From NCBI GenBank assembly GCA_963746325.1, contig CAVVBC010000010.1, forward strand, positions 1 to 64,000: DNA of 64,000 bases. Direction: 5' to 3'. This stretch comes from RPQJ01 sp963746325 (lineage in GTDB: Bacteria; Pseudomonadota; Gammaproteobacteria; Steroidobacterales; Steroidobacteraceae). Below the pieces are notes generated by a model. That model was not told where the DNA came from. It ran no database searches and saw nothing but the letters and a program-made list of their open reading frames with translations. Positions within the stretch are counted from its first letter, which is position 1. Every line of letters begins with the position of its first letter. A program made the position numbers and the translations under genes. Positions 7,521 to 16,664 of this stretch are shown here, one piece after another.

Positions 7521-10110
7521 ATGACCAGCCACAGCGAATCGAACTGGGTCGTCCTCAAGTTTGGCGGCACCAGCGTTTCGAGTGTCAGCAACTGGAAGAA
7601 CGTCGCGGGCGTCGTCAAGGCCCGGCTCGACGAAGGCCTCCAGCCGCTCATCGTGCATTCCGCGCTTTCCGGCATCACGGATCGCCTCGAGCAATTGCTC
7701 GCCACCGCGCTCACGGGTGAGTGGGGTCCGGTCATGGACCAGATCGAGCGACGGCACCTCGATCTCGCGCGCGACCTCGGGCTTGCACATCGAAGCCGAC
7801 CTCGATCGCCATTTCACGGATCTGCGGCGCAGCGCCGAGGGCATCCACCTCATCGGCGAAGTCAGCGATCGCCTGCGCGCGCGCGTGATGGCCAACGGCG
7901 AACTGATGGCCACGCGCATCGGCGCAGCCTTCCTGCAGTCGGAAGGCATCGACGCGCAATGGCTCGACGCCCGCACGCTGCTGCACGCCGAAGAGCGCCA
8001 GGGTGCGACGCACCGCGCCAATTACCTGTCCGCCACCTGCAACTTCGAGCCCGATCCCGCCTTCCAGCAGCGGCTCGCGACCGGCGGCAAGGTGCTGATC
8101 ACGCAGGGCTTCATCGCCAGCGACGCGCACGGCGACACGGTGCTGCTCGGGCGCGGCGGCTCCGATACGTCGGGCAGTTACTTCGCCGCCAAGCTGCGGG
8201 CGCGCCGGCTCGAGATCTGGACCGACGTCCCCGGCATGTTCACCTCGAATCCCAAGTCGGTGTCGAACGCCCGCCTGCTCAAGTCGCTCGATTACGACGA
8301 GGCCCAGGAAATCGCGAGCAGCGGCGCGAAGGTGCTGCACCCGCGCTGCATCCTGCCCGTGAAGCAGTACGCGATCCCGCTCACCGTGCATGCGACGCAG
8401 TTGCCCGAACTCGCGGGCACCGTGGTCACCGCGACCGGCGGCGATGGCGGCGCCCGGGTGAAGGCGGTCTGCATCAAGAAGGGCATCACGCTGCTGTCGC
8501 TCGAGACACTCGGCATGTGGCACCAGGTCGGCTTCCTGGCTGACGCGTTTGCGGTGTTCAAGGATCATGGCCTGTCGGTCGACCTGGTCTCGACCTCGGA
8601 GACCAGCGTCACCGTCTCGCTCGATCCGGCCGCGAACTCCCTCGACAGCCGCGCGCTCGAGGCGCTGGTGACCGCGCTGTCCGGGTTGTGCCGCGTCGAG
8701 GTGATCGGGCCCTGCGCCGCGGTCAGCCTGGTCGGCCGCAGCATTCGCGCCACGCTGCACCGGCTGGGCGATGCGCTCGAGCTGTTCGAAGAGCAGCGCA
8801 TCTACCTCGTGTCGCAGGCCGCCAACGATCTCAACATCACGTTCGTGGTCGACGAGGAGCAGGGCGACCGCCTGGTGCGCCGGCTGCACGACGTGATCGT
8901 CTGGAACGCGCCCTCCGATCACGTGCTCGGGCCCACGTGGGAGCAGATCCACGGCCTCGGCCCGGTGCTGCCGGCCGGCGGCCCGCCCTGGTGGCAGGAC
9001 CGGCGCGACGAGTTGCAGCGCATCGCGCACGAGCACGGCAGCGCCTACGTCTACGACCGTGCGACCGTGGACCTGGCCGCGCGGCAACTGCTCGGCATCC
9101 GGGGCGTCGACCGTGTCTTCTACGCGATGAAGGCCAATCCGCATCCGGACCTGCTGCGGGTGTTCGCTGGGCTCGGTCTGTCGTTCGAATGCGTCTCGCG
9201 CGGCGAGTGCGAGCGGGTCATGCAGGTGGTGCCGGGCATCGACCCGTCGCGCATCCTGTTCACGCCGAATTTCGCGCCGCGCAGCGAGTACGAATGGGCC
9301 ATCGCGCAGGGCGTCAACCTCACGATCGACAACGTCTACGCGTTGCGCGAGTGGGGCGAGCTGTTCCGCGGTCGCGACGTGCTGCTGCGCATCGACACCG
9401 GCTTTGGTCGCGGTCATCACGATCACGTGCGGACGGCGGGCGTGCATTCGAAATTCGGCGTGCCGCTGTTCGAGCTCGATGAGGTCGAGCGGCTGGTGCA
9501 GCAGGTCGGCGCGCGCGTCGTGGCCCTGCACGCGCACACGGGCAGCGGCGTCTTCGACGTGCGCAACTGGAAGGAAGTCGGGCTCGTGCTCGGCAAGCTG
9601 GCGCAGCGGTTCCCGCACGTCCGGGCGATCGACCTCGGTGGTGGCCTCGGCGTGCCGGAAAAACCCGGCCAGGTGCCCGTGGACCTCGCGGCGCTGCAGG
9701 CCGTCATCGACGAGATCCACGCGCAGTCACCGCGGCTGCAGCTCTGGCTCGAGCCCGGCCGCTTCCTGGTGGCGCAGGCGGGCGTGCTCGTCGTCGAAGT
9801 GACCCAGCTCAAGGGCAAGGGCGCCGTGCAGTACGTCGGCGTCACCACCGGCATGAACTCGTTGATCCGGCCGGCGCTGTACGGCGCGCATCACGACATC
9901 GTCAATCTCACGCGCTATGGCGAGCCGGGCACGGAGGTGTACAACGTGGTGGGTCCCATCTGCGAGTCGGCGGACTATCTTGGACACGAGCGCCTGCTGC
10001 CGGCGACCCGCGAGGGGGACGTGCTGTTGATCGCCAACGCGGGCGCCTATGGGCACGCGATGAGTTCGAGGTACAACCTGCGCGAACCGGCGCGCGAGAT
10101 CGTCGTTTAA
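7521..10110 (+). CDS. Bifunctional aspartate kinase/diaminopimelate decarboxylase (frame break near 7787)
   Basis: This fusion enzyme carries out the first and last steps of lysine synthesis. The N-terminal kinase domain (KFGGTSVSS at residue 12) with ACT repeats ends near residue 470. The C-terminal domain is a PLP-dependent decarboxylase with the PLP lysine in FYAMKANPHPDLL (about 536), HTGSGVFD, GGGLGVP, EPGRFLV and GPICESADYLG. The frame changes near 7787, where adding one GC (CTTGCGCACATC) gives a continuous 863-aa protein, close to the Xanthomonas fusion. The ATG at 7521 precedes VVLKFGGTS directly. asd follows after 24 bases. Confidence 0.93.
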
Positions 10111-10134
10111 GCGGGTGCAGGCGAGGGTGGCGAC

Positions 10135-11259
10135 GTGAGAGTGGCAATCGTTGGCTGGCGGGGCATGGTGGGCTCGGTGCTCATGGAGCGCATGGCGGCC
10201 GAGCGTGACCTCGAGCGGGTGGAGCCGGTTTTCTTCAGCACGTCGCAGGCCGGCGGGGCCGGCCCGCTGGTCGGCGGCCGCATGACGGGGCCGTTGCAGG
10301 ATGCCAGCGACGTGGCTGCACTGGCGCGCTGCGACGTGGTCGTGACCTGCCAGGGCGGGGATTACACCACCGACGTGCATCCGCGCCTGCGCGCCGCTGG
10401 CTGGGCCGGCTACTGGATCGACGCGGCCTCGACGCTGCGCATGAAGGATGACGCCGTCATCATCCTCGACCCGGTGAACCGCGGCGTGATCGACCAGGCG
10501 CTCGGCGCCGGCATCCGCGATTACGTCGGCGGCAACTGCACGGTGTCGCTGATGATGATGGCGCTCGGCGGCCTGTTCCGCGCCAACCTCATCGAATGGA
10601 TCACGTCGATGACGTACCAGGCGGCTTCCGGCGCCGGGGCGCAGAACATGCGCGAACTCGTCGAGCAGATGGGCAGCGTGCACGGCGCGGCTGGCGCGCT
10701 GTTGCGCGATCCGGCGAGCGCGATCCTCGACATCGACCGCGTCGTGAGCGAGCGCCTGCGTTCGGCGGACCTGCCCCAGTCGAACTTCGGCGCCGCGCTC
10801 GCGGGCAGCCTCATCCCATGGATCGACAAGGACATGGGCAACGGCGTGAGCCGCGAGGAATGGAAGGGCGGCACGGAAACCAACAAGATCCTCGGGCGCA
10901 GCGAGGCCACCGCGATCCCCGTCGAGGGCATCTGTGTCCGGGTCGGCGCCATGCGCTGCCACAGCCAGGCGATGACCATCAAGCTCAAGCGCGACCTGCC
11001 GCTGGTCGAGATCGAGCGCCTGATCGCAGGCGGCAACGACTGGGTGCGCCTGGTGCCCAATACCCGCGAGGCTTCGATCGCTTCGCTCACGCCGGCGGCG
11101 GTCAGCGGCAAGCTCGACATTCCCATCGGCCGGCTGCGCAAGCTCGCCATCGGTGGCGACTACATCACGGCCTTCACGGTCGGCGACCAGTTGCTGTGGG
11201 GCGCGGCTGAACCCATCCGCCGCATGTTGCGCATTCTCGTCGAGCGCGGCCCGGCCTGA
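10135..11259 (+). CDS. asd: Aspartate-semialdehyde dehydrogenase
   Basis: This enzyme reduces aspartyl phosphate to aspartate semialdehyde with NADPH, the branch point for lysine, threonine and methionine. The 374 aa match the gammaproteobacterial type. The Rossmann motif is GWRGMVGSVL at residues 7-16, the active-site Cys lies in GGNCTVSLM (about 135), and the substrate and acid-base region contains MRCHSQAMTIKL. The GTG at 10135 is chosen because it places the glycine-rich loop at the usual distance from the N-terminus. It lies immediately after the lysC-lysA fusion, so the aspartate-family genes are clustered. Confidence 0.96.
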   Translation: MRVAIVGWRGMVGSVLMERMAAERDLERVEPVFFSTSQAGGAGPLVGGRMTGPLQDASDVAALARCDVVVTCQGGDYTTDVHPRLRAAGWAGYWIDAASTLRMKDDAVIILDPVNRGVIDQALGAGIRDYVGGNCTVSLMMMALGGLFRANLIEWITSMTYQAASGAGAQNMRELVEQMGSVHGAAGALLRDPASAILDIDRVVSERLRSADLPQSNFGAALAGSLIPWIDKDMGNGVSREEWKGGTETNKILGRSEATAIPVEGICVRVGAMRCHSQAMTIKLKRDLPLVEIERLIAGGNDWVRLVPNTREASIASLTPAAVSGKLDIPIGRLRKLAIGGDYITAFTVGDQLLWGAAEPIRRMLRILVERGPA

Positions 11260-11268
11260 GTCTGGCCC

Positions 11269-11637
11269 GTGACCCAGCAGCCCGCCCCGCCTTCACTCGA
11301 AGAACTCGCGGCCCGGCTGGCCGAGTTCGCGCGCGAGCGGGACTGGGACCAGTTCCATGCGCCGAAGAACCTGGCCATGGCCCTGGCGGGCGAAGTGGGC
11401 GAACTGCTCGAGCATTTCCAGTGGTTGAGCGAACAGCAGAGCGCGGACCTGCCGCCGGCCACCCGGGACGCGGTCGCACTCGAGCTCGCTGACGTGCTGC
11501 TCTACCTGGTGCGGCTCGCCGACAAGCTGCAGATCGACCTGGGCGCGGCTGCGCTGCGCAAGATCGAGCTGAACGGCCTGAAGTATCCGGTGGACCGGTT
11601 TCACGGCAGTTCACGCAAGTACGACGAACCGTCCTGA
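11269..11637 (+). CDS. MazG-like nucleotide pyrophosphohydrolase
   Basis: This 122-aa all-helical NTP pyrophosphatase is of the RS21-C6/dCTPase-like group, which removes non-canonical or excess nucleotides. The Mg-binding motifs are clear: EVGELLEHFQW (E-x-x-E, about residues 41-51) and ELADVLLYLVRLAD (E-x-x-D, about 70-83). The length fits a single MazG-like domain. The GTG start lies 9 bases after the asd stop, so co-transcription is likely. Confidence 0.85.
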   Translation: MTQQPAPPSLEELAARLAEFARERDWDQFHAPKNLAMALAGEVGELLEHFQWLSEQQSADLPPATRDAVALELADVLLYLVRLADKLQIDLGAAALRKIELNGLKYPVDRFHGSSRKYDEPS

Positions 11638-11650
11638 AGGGAGTGCCGCG

Positions 11651-12355
11651 ATGGGCAAGGAAGAAGCGCCGGTCGGCCTCGTCAATCTTCACGGCAAGCG
11701 GATCCTGATCACGCAGGCCAGTGCCTTCATGGGCCCGGCGCTGTGTGAGACTTTCACCGCGGCGGGTGCGGACGTCGTCGCGGATGATTCCGACCTGCGT
11801 GACCCCGGCGCTCCGGCAGCGCTTGTTGCAGCCGCGGGACGCATCGACGTGCTGGTCGCCAACCTGGCCCTGCCGGCCCCCGCGACGCGGGTGCAGGAGG
11901 TGGACGACGCCGAGTGGTCGAACGTGTTCTCCCATCTCGTCGATCCGCTGCCCCGGCTGGTGCGCGCTGTGTTGCCACAGATGATCGAGCGCAAGTCGGG
12001 CAAGGTGCTGGTGCTGGGCAGCGCGTCGGCCCTGCGCGGCATGAAGCGCGCGTCGACCTACAGCGCAGCCCGCGGCGCGCAGCTGGCCTACGTCCAGGCC
12101 GTCGGGGTCGAAGTGGCGCCGCACAACGTGCAGGTCAACGCCATCGCGCAGAACTTCGTCGACAACCCGACCTATTTCCCGCCTGCCGTGCAGGCGCTGC
12201 CGGCGTTCCAGGAGCGGCTGCAGCGTGAAGTGCCGCTGGGGCGCCTGGTGGGCGCGCGCGAAGATGCGCTGTTCGCCGCGTATCTCTGCAGCAGTGCGGC
12301 CGACTGTTTCGTCGGCCAGGTGTTCCCGGTGTGCGGGGGCTGGGTCGGGCGTTAG
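11651..12355 (+). CDS. SDR-superfamily protein with halohydrin dehalogenase motifs
   Basis: This 234-aa single-domain SDR has no classical TGxxxGIG cofactor loop. In its place it has TQASAFMG (from about residue 22), which fits the halohydrin dehalogenase nucleophile-pocket motif T-x4-F-x-G. The catalytic stretch GSASALRGMKRASTYSAAR fits S-x12-Y-x3-R exactly, with Arg replacing the SDR Lys. Halohydrin dehalogenases convert vicinal haloalcohols to epoxides and halide without NAD(P). Motif agreement is seen in the sequence; the activity is inferred. The ATG follows the MazG-like gene by 13 bases. No epoxide hydrolase lies nearby. Confidence 0.7.
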   Translation: MGKEEAPVGLVNLHGKRILITQASAFMGPALCETFTAAGADVVADDSDLRDPGAPAALVAAAGRIDVLVANLALPAPATRVQEVDDAEWSNVFSHLVDPLPRLVRAVLPQMIERKSGKVLVLGSASALRGMKRASTYSAARGAQLAYVQAVGVEVAPHNVQVNAIAQNFVDNPTYFPPAVQALPAFQERLQREVPLGRLVGAREDALFAAYLCSSAADCFVGQVFPVCGGWVGR

Positions 12356-12386
12356 GGACGCTCTGCACAGGTTGACGCGTTGGCTG

Positions 12387-12413
12387 CGCTCGATCCGGTG
12401 CCTGTCACCGAGC
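12387..12413 (+). repeat. Solo arm of a variable-stem hairpin element
   Basis: These 27 bases are identical to one stem arm of the complete element at 12591-12664 (the reverse complement of its right arm), but no loop or partner arm follows. It is best read as a truncated copy. The remainder of the 429-base gap between the two flanking genes holds two complete elements and otherwise no gene I can support. Confidence 0.75.
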
Positions 12414-12485
12414 ACTCAAGGTCAGCCGCGCCGGTTTCCAATTCGGCACCGCGTGTCGAACACGCGAGGGCGACCAGTCGCTGGC

Positions 12486-12559
12486 GCGTCCGACCCGGGA
12501 CCGTTCCCCGAGCTTGGAAAGGCAGACACGCGCTCTGGGAACGGTCCCGGATCGGACGC
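12486..12559 (+). repeat. Variable-stem, constant-loop hairpin element, plus orientation
   Basis: The left arm 12486-12512 and right arm 12533-12559 are 27 bases each and complementary at 25 of 27. The loop 12513-12532 contains the shared core GGAAAGGCAGACACG. The stem sequence differs from all other copies in the window. It follows the 3' end of the plus-strand SDR gene and has no T-tract, so it is not a standard intrinsic terminator. Confidence 0.9.
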
Positions 12560-12590
12560 TTGCGACATGCCAGCCTGCGACGCTGCCAGA

Positions 12591-12664
12591 GCGCTCGATC
12601 CGGTGCCTGTCACAGAGCGCGTGTCTGCCTTTCCAAGCTCGGTGACAGGCACCGGATCGAGCGC
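12591..12664 (-). repeat. Variable-stem, constant-loop hairpin element, minus orientation
   Basis: Arms 12591-12617 and 12638-12664 are complementary at 26 of 27. The loop 12618-12637 is the exact reverse complement of the loop at 12513-12532. It forms an inverted pair with that element, 31 bases apart, and lies on the side of the minus-strand DUF3597 gene, in sense with it. Confidence 0.9.
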
Positions 12665-12784
12665 ACGCAAACGCGTCACTTGCGGACCTGGGCAGAGCTT
12701 CCATAGGGCGGGCGTCGCAGGCCTGCAACGCAATCCGCCCTCTGCCGCACGCAGGCGAGAGAGGGCGAACTGCAGTGGCGTGGC

Positions 12785-13204
12785 TCAGTCGTACAACTCG
12801 GCCGGCACGTTGCCGCCGTTCTGCGCGATCTGCCGCAACACTTCCTTGTGCAGCCAGACGTTCATCTTGGCCGAGTCATGCATGAACTCCGCGGGACAGC
12901 CGAGTTCGGTGGCCAGTTCCTTGCGTTCGGTCAGGCTGCTGTCCATGCCCAGCAACTTCATCAGGTCGACGATGGACGTGCGCCAGTTGAGCTTCTGCGG
13001 CGTCTCGGCGGCCCAGCCTTCGAGCATCGCGACCACGTCGACCGCAGCCATCGGCTCCGGCTTCGGCGGCGGCGGCGGCGGAGGTGGCGGTACGGGGGCG
13101 GCCGGTGCCGCTTGCGGCTGCACGGGCGGCGGCGGCGGAGGTGGCGGCGGGGCTGCTTTCTTCTTGAGCCCCAGCTTTTCGAGCATCGATCCGAATAGAC
13201 TCAT
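12785..13204 (-). CDS. DUF3597 domain protein
   Basis: This 139-aa protein has a short amphipathic N-terminus (MSLFGSMLEKLGLKKK) and a low-complexity linker with two runs of eight or more prolines (residues about 17-50). Its C-terminal domain matches DUF3597 (DVVAMLEGWAAETPQKLNWRTS... ending NGGNVPAELYD). The function is unknown; the LysM/peptidoglycan link seen for some relatives is not visible here. The ATG at 13204 is chosen over upstream codons because it matches the family N-terminus and has a GGAC-containing region upstream. Confidence 0.8.
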   Translation of the reverse strand: MSLFGSMLEKLGLKKKAAPPPPPPPPPVQPQAAPAAPVPPPPPPPPPKPEPMAAVDVVAMLEGWAAETPQKLNWRTSIVDLMKLLGMDSSLTERKELATELGCPAEFMHDSAKMNVWLHKEVLRQIAQNGGNVPAELYD

Positions 13205-13347
13205 GACGTGTCCTTTCTGGTTGGCCAAACGGCGGGCAGCGCGAGTGCACATGCGCTGCATGAGAGCTTAGAACAGGCGTGACTGAGTTCCTGCATGAAT
13301 TTTAGAAGTCATGGACCGGCCCTGCCGCCGGTCAGTACGCCTGCACC

Positions 13348-14527
13348 ATGATCGCGTCGTTTAAATCGGGCTTGCCCCGCACCGTGGTGGTTCTCGGTGT
13401 CGTTTCGTTGCTGAACGACACTTCGAGCGAAATGATCACACCGCTGTTGCCGATCTTTCTCACCGCCACGCTCGGTGCGGGACCGGCCATCGTGGGCCTG
13501 GTCGAGGGACTCGCCGAGGCCACCTCGAGCGTGCTCAAGCTCGTCGCGGGCCGACTGGCCGATCGCGGGGTCGATCCGAAGTCGCTCGTCCTCGGCGGCT
13601 ATGGCCTGTCCAATGCAACACGCCCGCTGCTCGGCCTCGCGACGGCCTGGAGTGCCGTGCTGCTGTTACGGTTCCTGGACCGGGTCGGGAAAGGATTGCG
13701 AACCGCGCCACGCGATGCGCTGATCGCTGGCGCCACGCCGGCCGCCGAGCGCGGTCGCGCGTTCGGCTTTCATCGGTCGATGGATCACGCCGGCGCCGTC
13801 ATCGGTCCATTGATCGCCTTTGCACTGCTTGCGGCCCAGGTGCCGCTCGAGCACGTCTTTCTCGCGTCGGTCGTGCCCGGCACGCTGGTCCTGCTGCTGC
13901 TCGCCCTGGGTTTGCCGCGCGGACAGCCGTTCGTGGCGCCGCCGCGCGCTGCGTTTGCGTGGGGCTCGTTGCACGGCCGGTTGCGCGCCATGATCGTCGC
14001 CGCCGGCTGGCTCGCCCTGGCGAGCGTGCCGGAGGTGTTCGTGGTGCTGTGGGCGACGAACGCAGGCCTGGACGTGCAGTGGGTGCCGCTGGTCTGGGCG
14101 GCTGCGAGCCTCGCCAAGATGCTGATCGCGATGCCGGCGGGCATCGTGTCGGACCGGCTCGGACGCGTCCCCGTCCTGCTGGGCGGCTGGACGCTGCGAG
14201 TCATCGTGCTGCTCGCGCTGGCCGCGCTGGCCAGCGCCCGCGGCCTGGCAGGTGTGGCTGCTGTTCATCGCCTATTCCGCGACCCTTGCAGTCACCGAAC
14301 CGGCCGAACGTTCGCTGATCGGCGACCACGCGGCGGCGCACGAGCGCGGCACTGCGTATGGCCTGTATCACCTGGCCAGCGGCTTGCTGGTGCTGCCAGG
14401 CGCCGTCCTGTTCGGCGCGATCTGGCAGTGGTTCGGTTCGAGTGCCGCCTTCGCCGTTGCGGCGCTGGTCACGGCCTGTGGCGCGGCGTGGATGTCCTGG
14501 CTGGCGCGGGATTCCGCCCCGGCGTGA
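13348..14527 (+). CDS. MFS transporter (frame break near 14236)
   Basis: This major facilitator of about 393 aa and 11-12 helices resides in the inner membrane. It begins with TVVVLGVVSLLNDTSSEMI, a signature of the MFS group with an acidic pair in TM1, and has the loop-2 motif GRLADRGVDPKSLVLGGYG followed by RVGKGLRTAPRDALIA. The last quarter (WLLFIAYSATLAVTEPAERSL) is in another frame; restoring one GC near 14236 gives a continuous protein through LASAPAAWQVWLLF. The substrate is unknown. It converges on hisIE with only 5 bases between the stop codons. Confidence 0.85.
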
Positions 14528-14532
14528 GCCGC

Positions 14533-15174
14533 TTAAACGCTGCCCGCGACGCGGGCGCCGTGCCGTGCGGCGAGTTCCTGCACGACCTGTTCCAGCGTGA
14601 GGCTGCGCGCCTTGAGCAGCACGAGCAGGTGGTAGAGCAGGTCGGCGCATTCGCCCACCAGTTCGCCATCGTCGCGCGTCACGGCGGCCAGCGCGGTTTC
14701 GACGCCTTCCTCGCCCACCTTCTGCGCGATGCGACCCACGCCGTCGGCGAAGAGGCGGGCGGTGTAGCTGCCCGTCGGGTTGTCCGCGATGCGCTGGGCG
14801 ATCGTCGCCTGCAGGGTCGCGAGAAAAGCGATGGGCACGGCCGCGGGGTCGTGTGCTGCGGCAAAGCAGGTCGGCGTGCCGTTGTGGCAGGTCGGGCCGT
14901 CCGGATGCGCCAGTACCAGGATCGAGTCGTTGTCGCAGTCCGCACTGACGTGCGCGACCCGCAGGAAGTGGCCGGACGTCTCGCCCTTGGTCCACAGCTG
15001 GTTGCGACTGCGGCTGAAGAAGGTGACGCGGCCTTCGGCCAGCGTGCGCCGCAGTGCGGTTTCGTTCATGTACCCGAGCATCAGCACCCGCCCGTCCAGG
15101 GCGTGCTGCACGACGGCGGGCAGCAGCCCGTCACCCTTGGCCCATTCCAGGCGGGCAGGATTCAGCTCGGTCAT
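14533..15174 (-). CDS. hisI: Bifunctional phosphoribosyl-AMP cyclohydrolase/phosphoribosyl-ATP pyrophosphatase
   Basis: This 213-aa fusion catalyses steps 2 and 3 of histidine synthesis. The N-terminal cyclohydrolase has RNQLWTKGETSGHFLRV (about residues 57-73), the metal-binding DCDNDS and the zinc cysteines of TCHNGTPTCF. The C-terminal pyrophosphatase (from about 118) has the MazG-like acidic motif GEEGVETALAAV and ECADLLYHLLVLL. It is the last gene of the operon, and its ATG overlaps the hisF stop (ATGA). Confidence 0.96.
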   Translation of the reverse strand: MTELNPARLEWAKGDGLLPAVVQHALDGRVLMLGYMNETALRRTLAEGRVTFFSRSRNQLWTKGETSGHFLRVAHVSADCDNDSILVLAHPDGPTCHNGTPTCFAAAHDPAAVPIAFLATLQATIAQRIADNPTGSYTARLFADGVGRIAQKVGEEGVETALAAVTRDDGELVGECADLLYHLLVLLKARSLTLEQVVQELAARHGARVAGSV

Positions 15175-15938
15175 GGACGGATCTCCACGCGCTGCGCGCG
15201 CAGGTAGTGCTTGAGGTCGGGAATCGCGATCGCCCCGCTGTGGAAGACGCTGGCGGCGAGCGCGCCATCGACGCCGGTCGCCGTGAACACGGCGGCGAAA
15301 TGCTCCGGCAGGCCGGCGCCGCCGGAGGCGATCAGTGGCACGCGACAGAGGGTGCGCACTGCCTGCAACTGGCGCAGGTCATAGCCCTGGCGCACGCCAT
15401 CGCTCGCCATGCAGTTGAGGACGATCTCGCCGGCACCGCGCTCCTGCGCCTCGCGCACCCAGTCGAGCGTCCGACGGCGCGTGCTCTGGGCACGATCCGG
15501 GTCGCCGGTGAACTGGTGCACTTCGAAACCGTCGGCCACGGTCTGGCTGTCGACGCCGACCACGACACACTGTGAACCGAAACGGCGGGCGAGTGCATCG
15601 ATGAGGTCGGGATCCGCGAGTGCGGGCGAATTCACGGAGATCTTCTCGGCGCCGGAATTGAGCACTTCCTCCGCGTCGCGCACCGAGCGAATGCCGCCGG
15701 CGACGCAGAACGGGATGTCGAGCACGCGTGCGACCCGCTCGATCCAGCCGCGGTCGACCGAGCGATTCTCGGGGCTGGCCGTGATGTCGTAGAAGACGAG
15801 TTCGTCCGCGCCTTCCGCGCAATAGCGCGCGGCGAGTTCGAGGATGTCGCCCACGACCTTGTGCTCGCGGAACCGGACACCCTTGACGACCTGGCCATCG
15901 CGGACGTCGAGGCAGGGAATTATGCGCTTGGCAAGAAT
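15171..15938 (-). CDS. hisF: Imidazole glycerol phosphate synthase, cyclase subunit
   Basis: This (beta/alpha)8 barrel of 255 aa uses ammonia from HisH to close the imidazole ring. The catalytic aspartates are visible in IIPCLDVRDG (residue 10 region) and VVGVDSQTV (about 128). The conserved N-terminus (x-LAKRIIPCLDV) begins at an ATT codon (15936-15938); no ATG, GTG or TTG is available in frame nearby. GAGGAG lies 8 bases upstream of that ATT, so initiation at ATT is plausible, although a base error is possible. It overlaps the end of hisA by 19 bases. Confidence 0.9.
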   Translation of the reverse strand: MLAKRIIPCLDVRDGQVVKGVRFREHKVVGDILELAARYCAEGADELVFYDITASPENRSVDRGWIERVARVLDIPFCVAGGIRSVRDAEEVLNSGAEKISVNSPALADPDLIDALARRFGSQCVVVGVDSQTVADGFEVHQFTGDPDRAQSTRRRTLDWVREAQERGAGEIVLNCMASDGVRQGYDLRQLQAVRTLCRVPLIASGGAGLPEHFAAVFTATGVDGALAASVFHSGAIAIPDLKHYLRAQRVEIRP

Positions 15939-16663
15939 GGGGCTAGCTCCTCGACCGGAATGCGATCTTCCAGCAGTGCGCGGCCGCTGATCGCGGCGCT
16001 GGCGCCGGCGGCGGCCAGTGCGGCGAGATCGGCGCCGCTGCTGACACCACCCGATGACTGCCATTGGATCGTGGGGAACCGTCGCACGGCCTCAGCGTAC
16101 AACTCGAGATTGGGGCCGGCCAGCGCGCCGTCGCGGGCCACGTCGGTGCACAGCACGTGCACGGCCCCGTGCGGCAGGTAGGCCGCTACCGCGTCCCACA
16201 GGCTCGACTCTGTCTGCGCCTCCCAGCCATGCGTCGTGAGCCGCGGCGTACCGGTTGCATCGACGCGCACGTCGAAGGCGAGAACGATGCGGTCAGGCCC
16301 GAAATCACGCAACCACTGCTGGATCTCGGGCGGATGGGTCACGGCCACGCTGCCGACGACGACGCGTCGAACACCCAGGCCGAGCAATTCGGCCGCCACG
16401 GCTCGGGTGCGGACGCCGCCGCCCACCTGGATGCCGGTATCGGCAAACGCGGTGGCGAGACCGGCAATGGCCGCCCGATTGCCCTGCGAGCCATCGCGCG
16501 CGCCGTCGAGGTCGACGACGTGGACGTAACGCGCGCCCAGGCTGCGGTAGCGCTCCAGGATCACGCGCGGGTCGTTGCCGTAGACGGTCTCGGCGTCGAA
16601 ACGGCCCTGCAGCAGTCGCACGCACTGGCCGCCGCGCAGGTCGATGGCAGGGATCAGTTGCAT
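15920..16663 (-). CDS. hisA: ProFAR isomerase (HisA)
   Basis: This 247-aa (beta/alpha)8 barrel isomerises ProFAR to PRFAR. The general acid/base residues lie in IPAIDLRGGQCVRL (Asp near residue 7) and VLAFDVRVD (about 129). The phosphate-binding glycines are in SSGGVSSGADL and SAAISGRALLE. The ATG at 16663 follows the hisH stop after one base. No frame break is present, unlike its neighbours. Confidence 0.96.
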   Translation of the reverse strand: MQLIPAIDLRGGQCVRLLQGRFDAETVYGNDPRVILERYRSLGARYVHVVDLDGARDGSQGNRAAIAGLATAFADTGIQVGGGVRTRAVAAELLGLGVRRVVVGSVAVTHPPEIQQWLRDFGPDRIVLAFDVRVDATGTPRLTTHGWEAQTESSLWDAVAAYLPHGAVHVLCTDVARDGALAGPNLELYAEAVRRFPTIQWQSSGGVSSGADLAALAAAGASAAISGRALLEDRIPVEELAPFLPSA

Positions 16664-16664
16664 G

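Noticed and set aside
7732..9720. A 662-codon open frame antisense to lysC-lysA
   Set aside because: Long antisense frames are expected in GC-rich genes. It mirrors the real gene's codons and shows no domain.
12591..12664. The hairpin elements as ordinary intrinsic terminators
   Set aside because: None is followed by a T-tract, stems are far longer than usual, loops are identical, and both TPR genes already have normal terminators outside the elements.
12405..12733. Open frames of about 100 codons across the 12.4-12.7 kb repeat region, on both strands, with peptides such as RVCLSKL or GKADTRS
   Set aside because: They arise from the repeated loop sequence and its arms. The same peptides recur at every repeat locus, without ribosome sites or codon bias.
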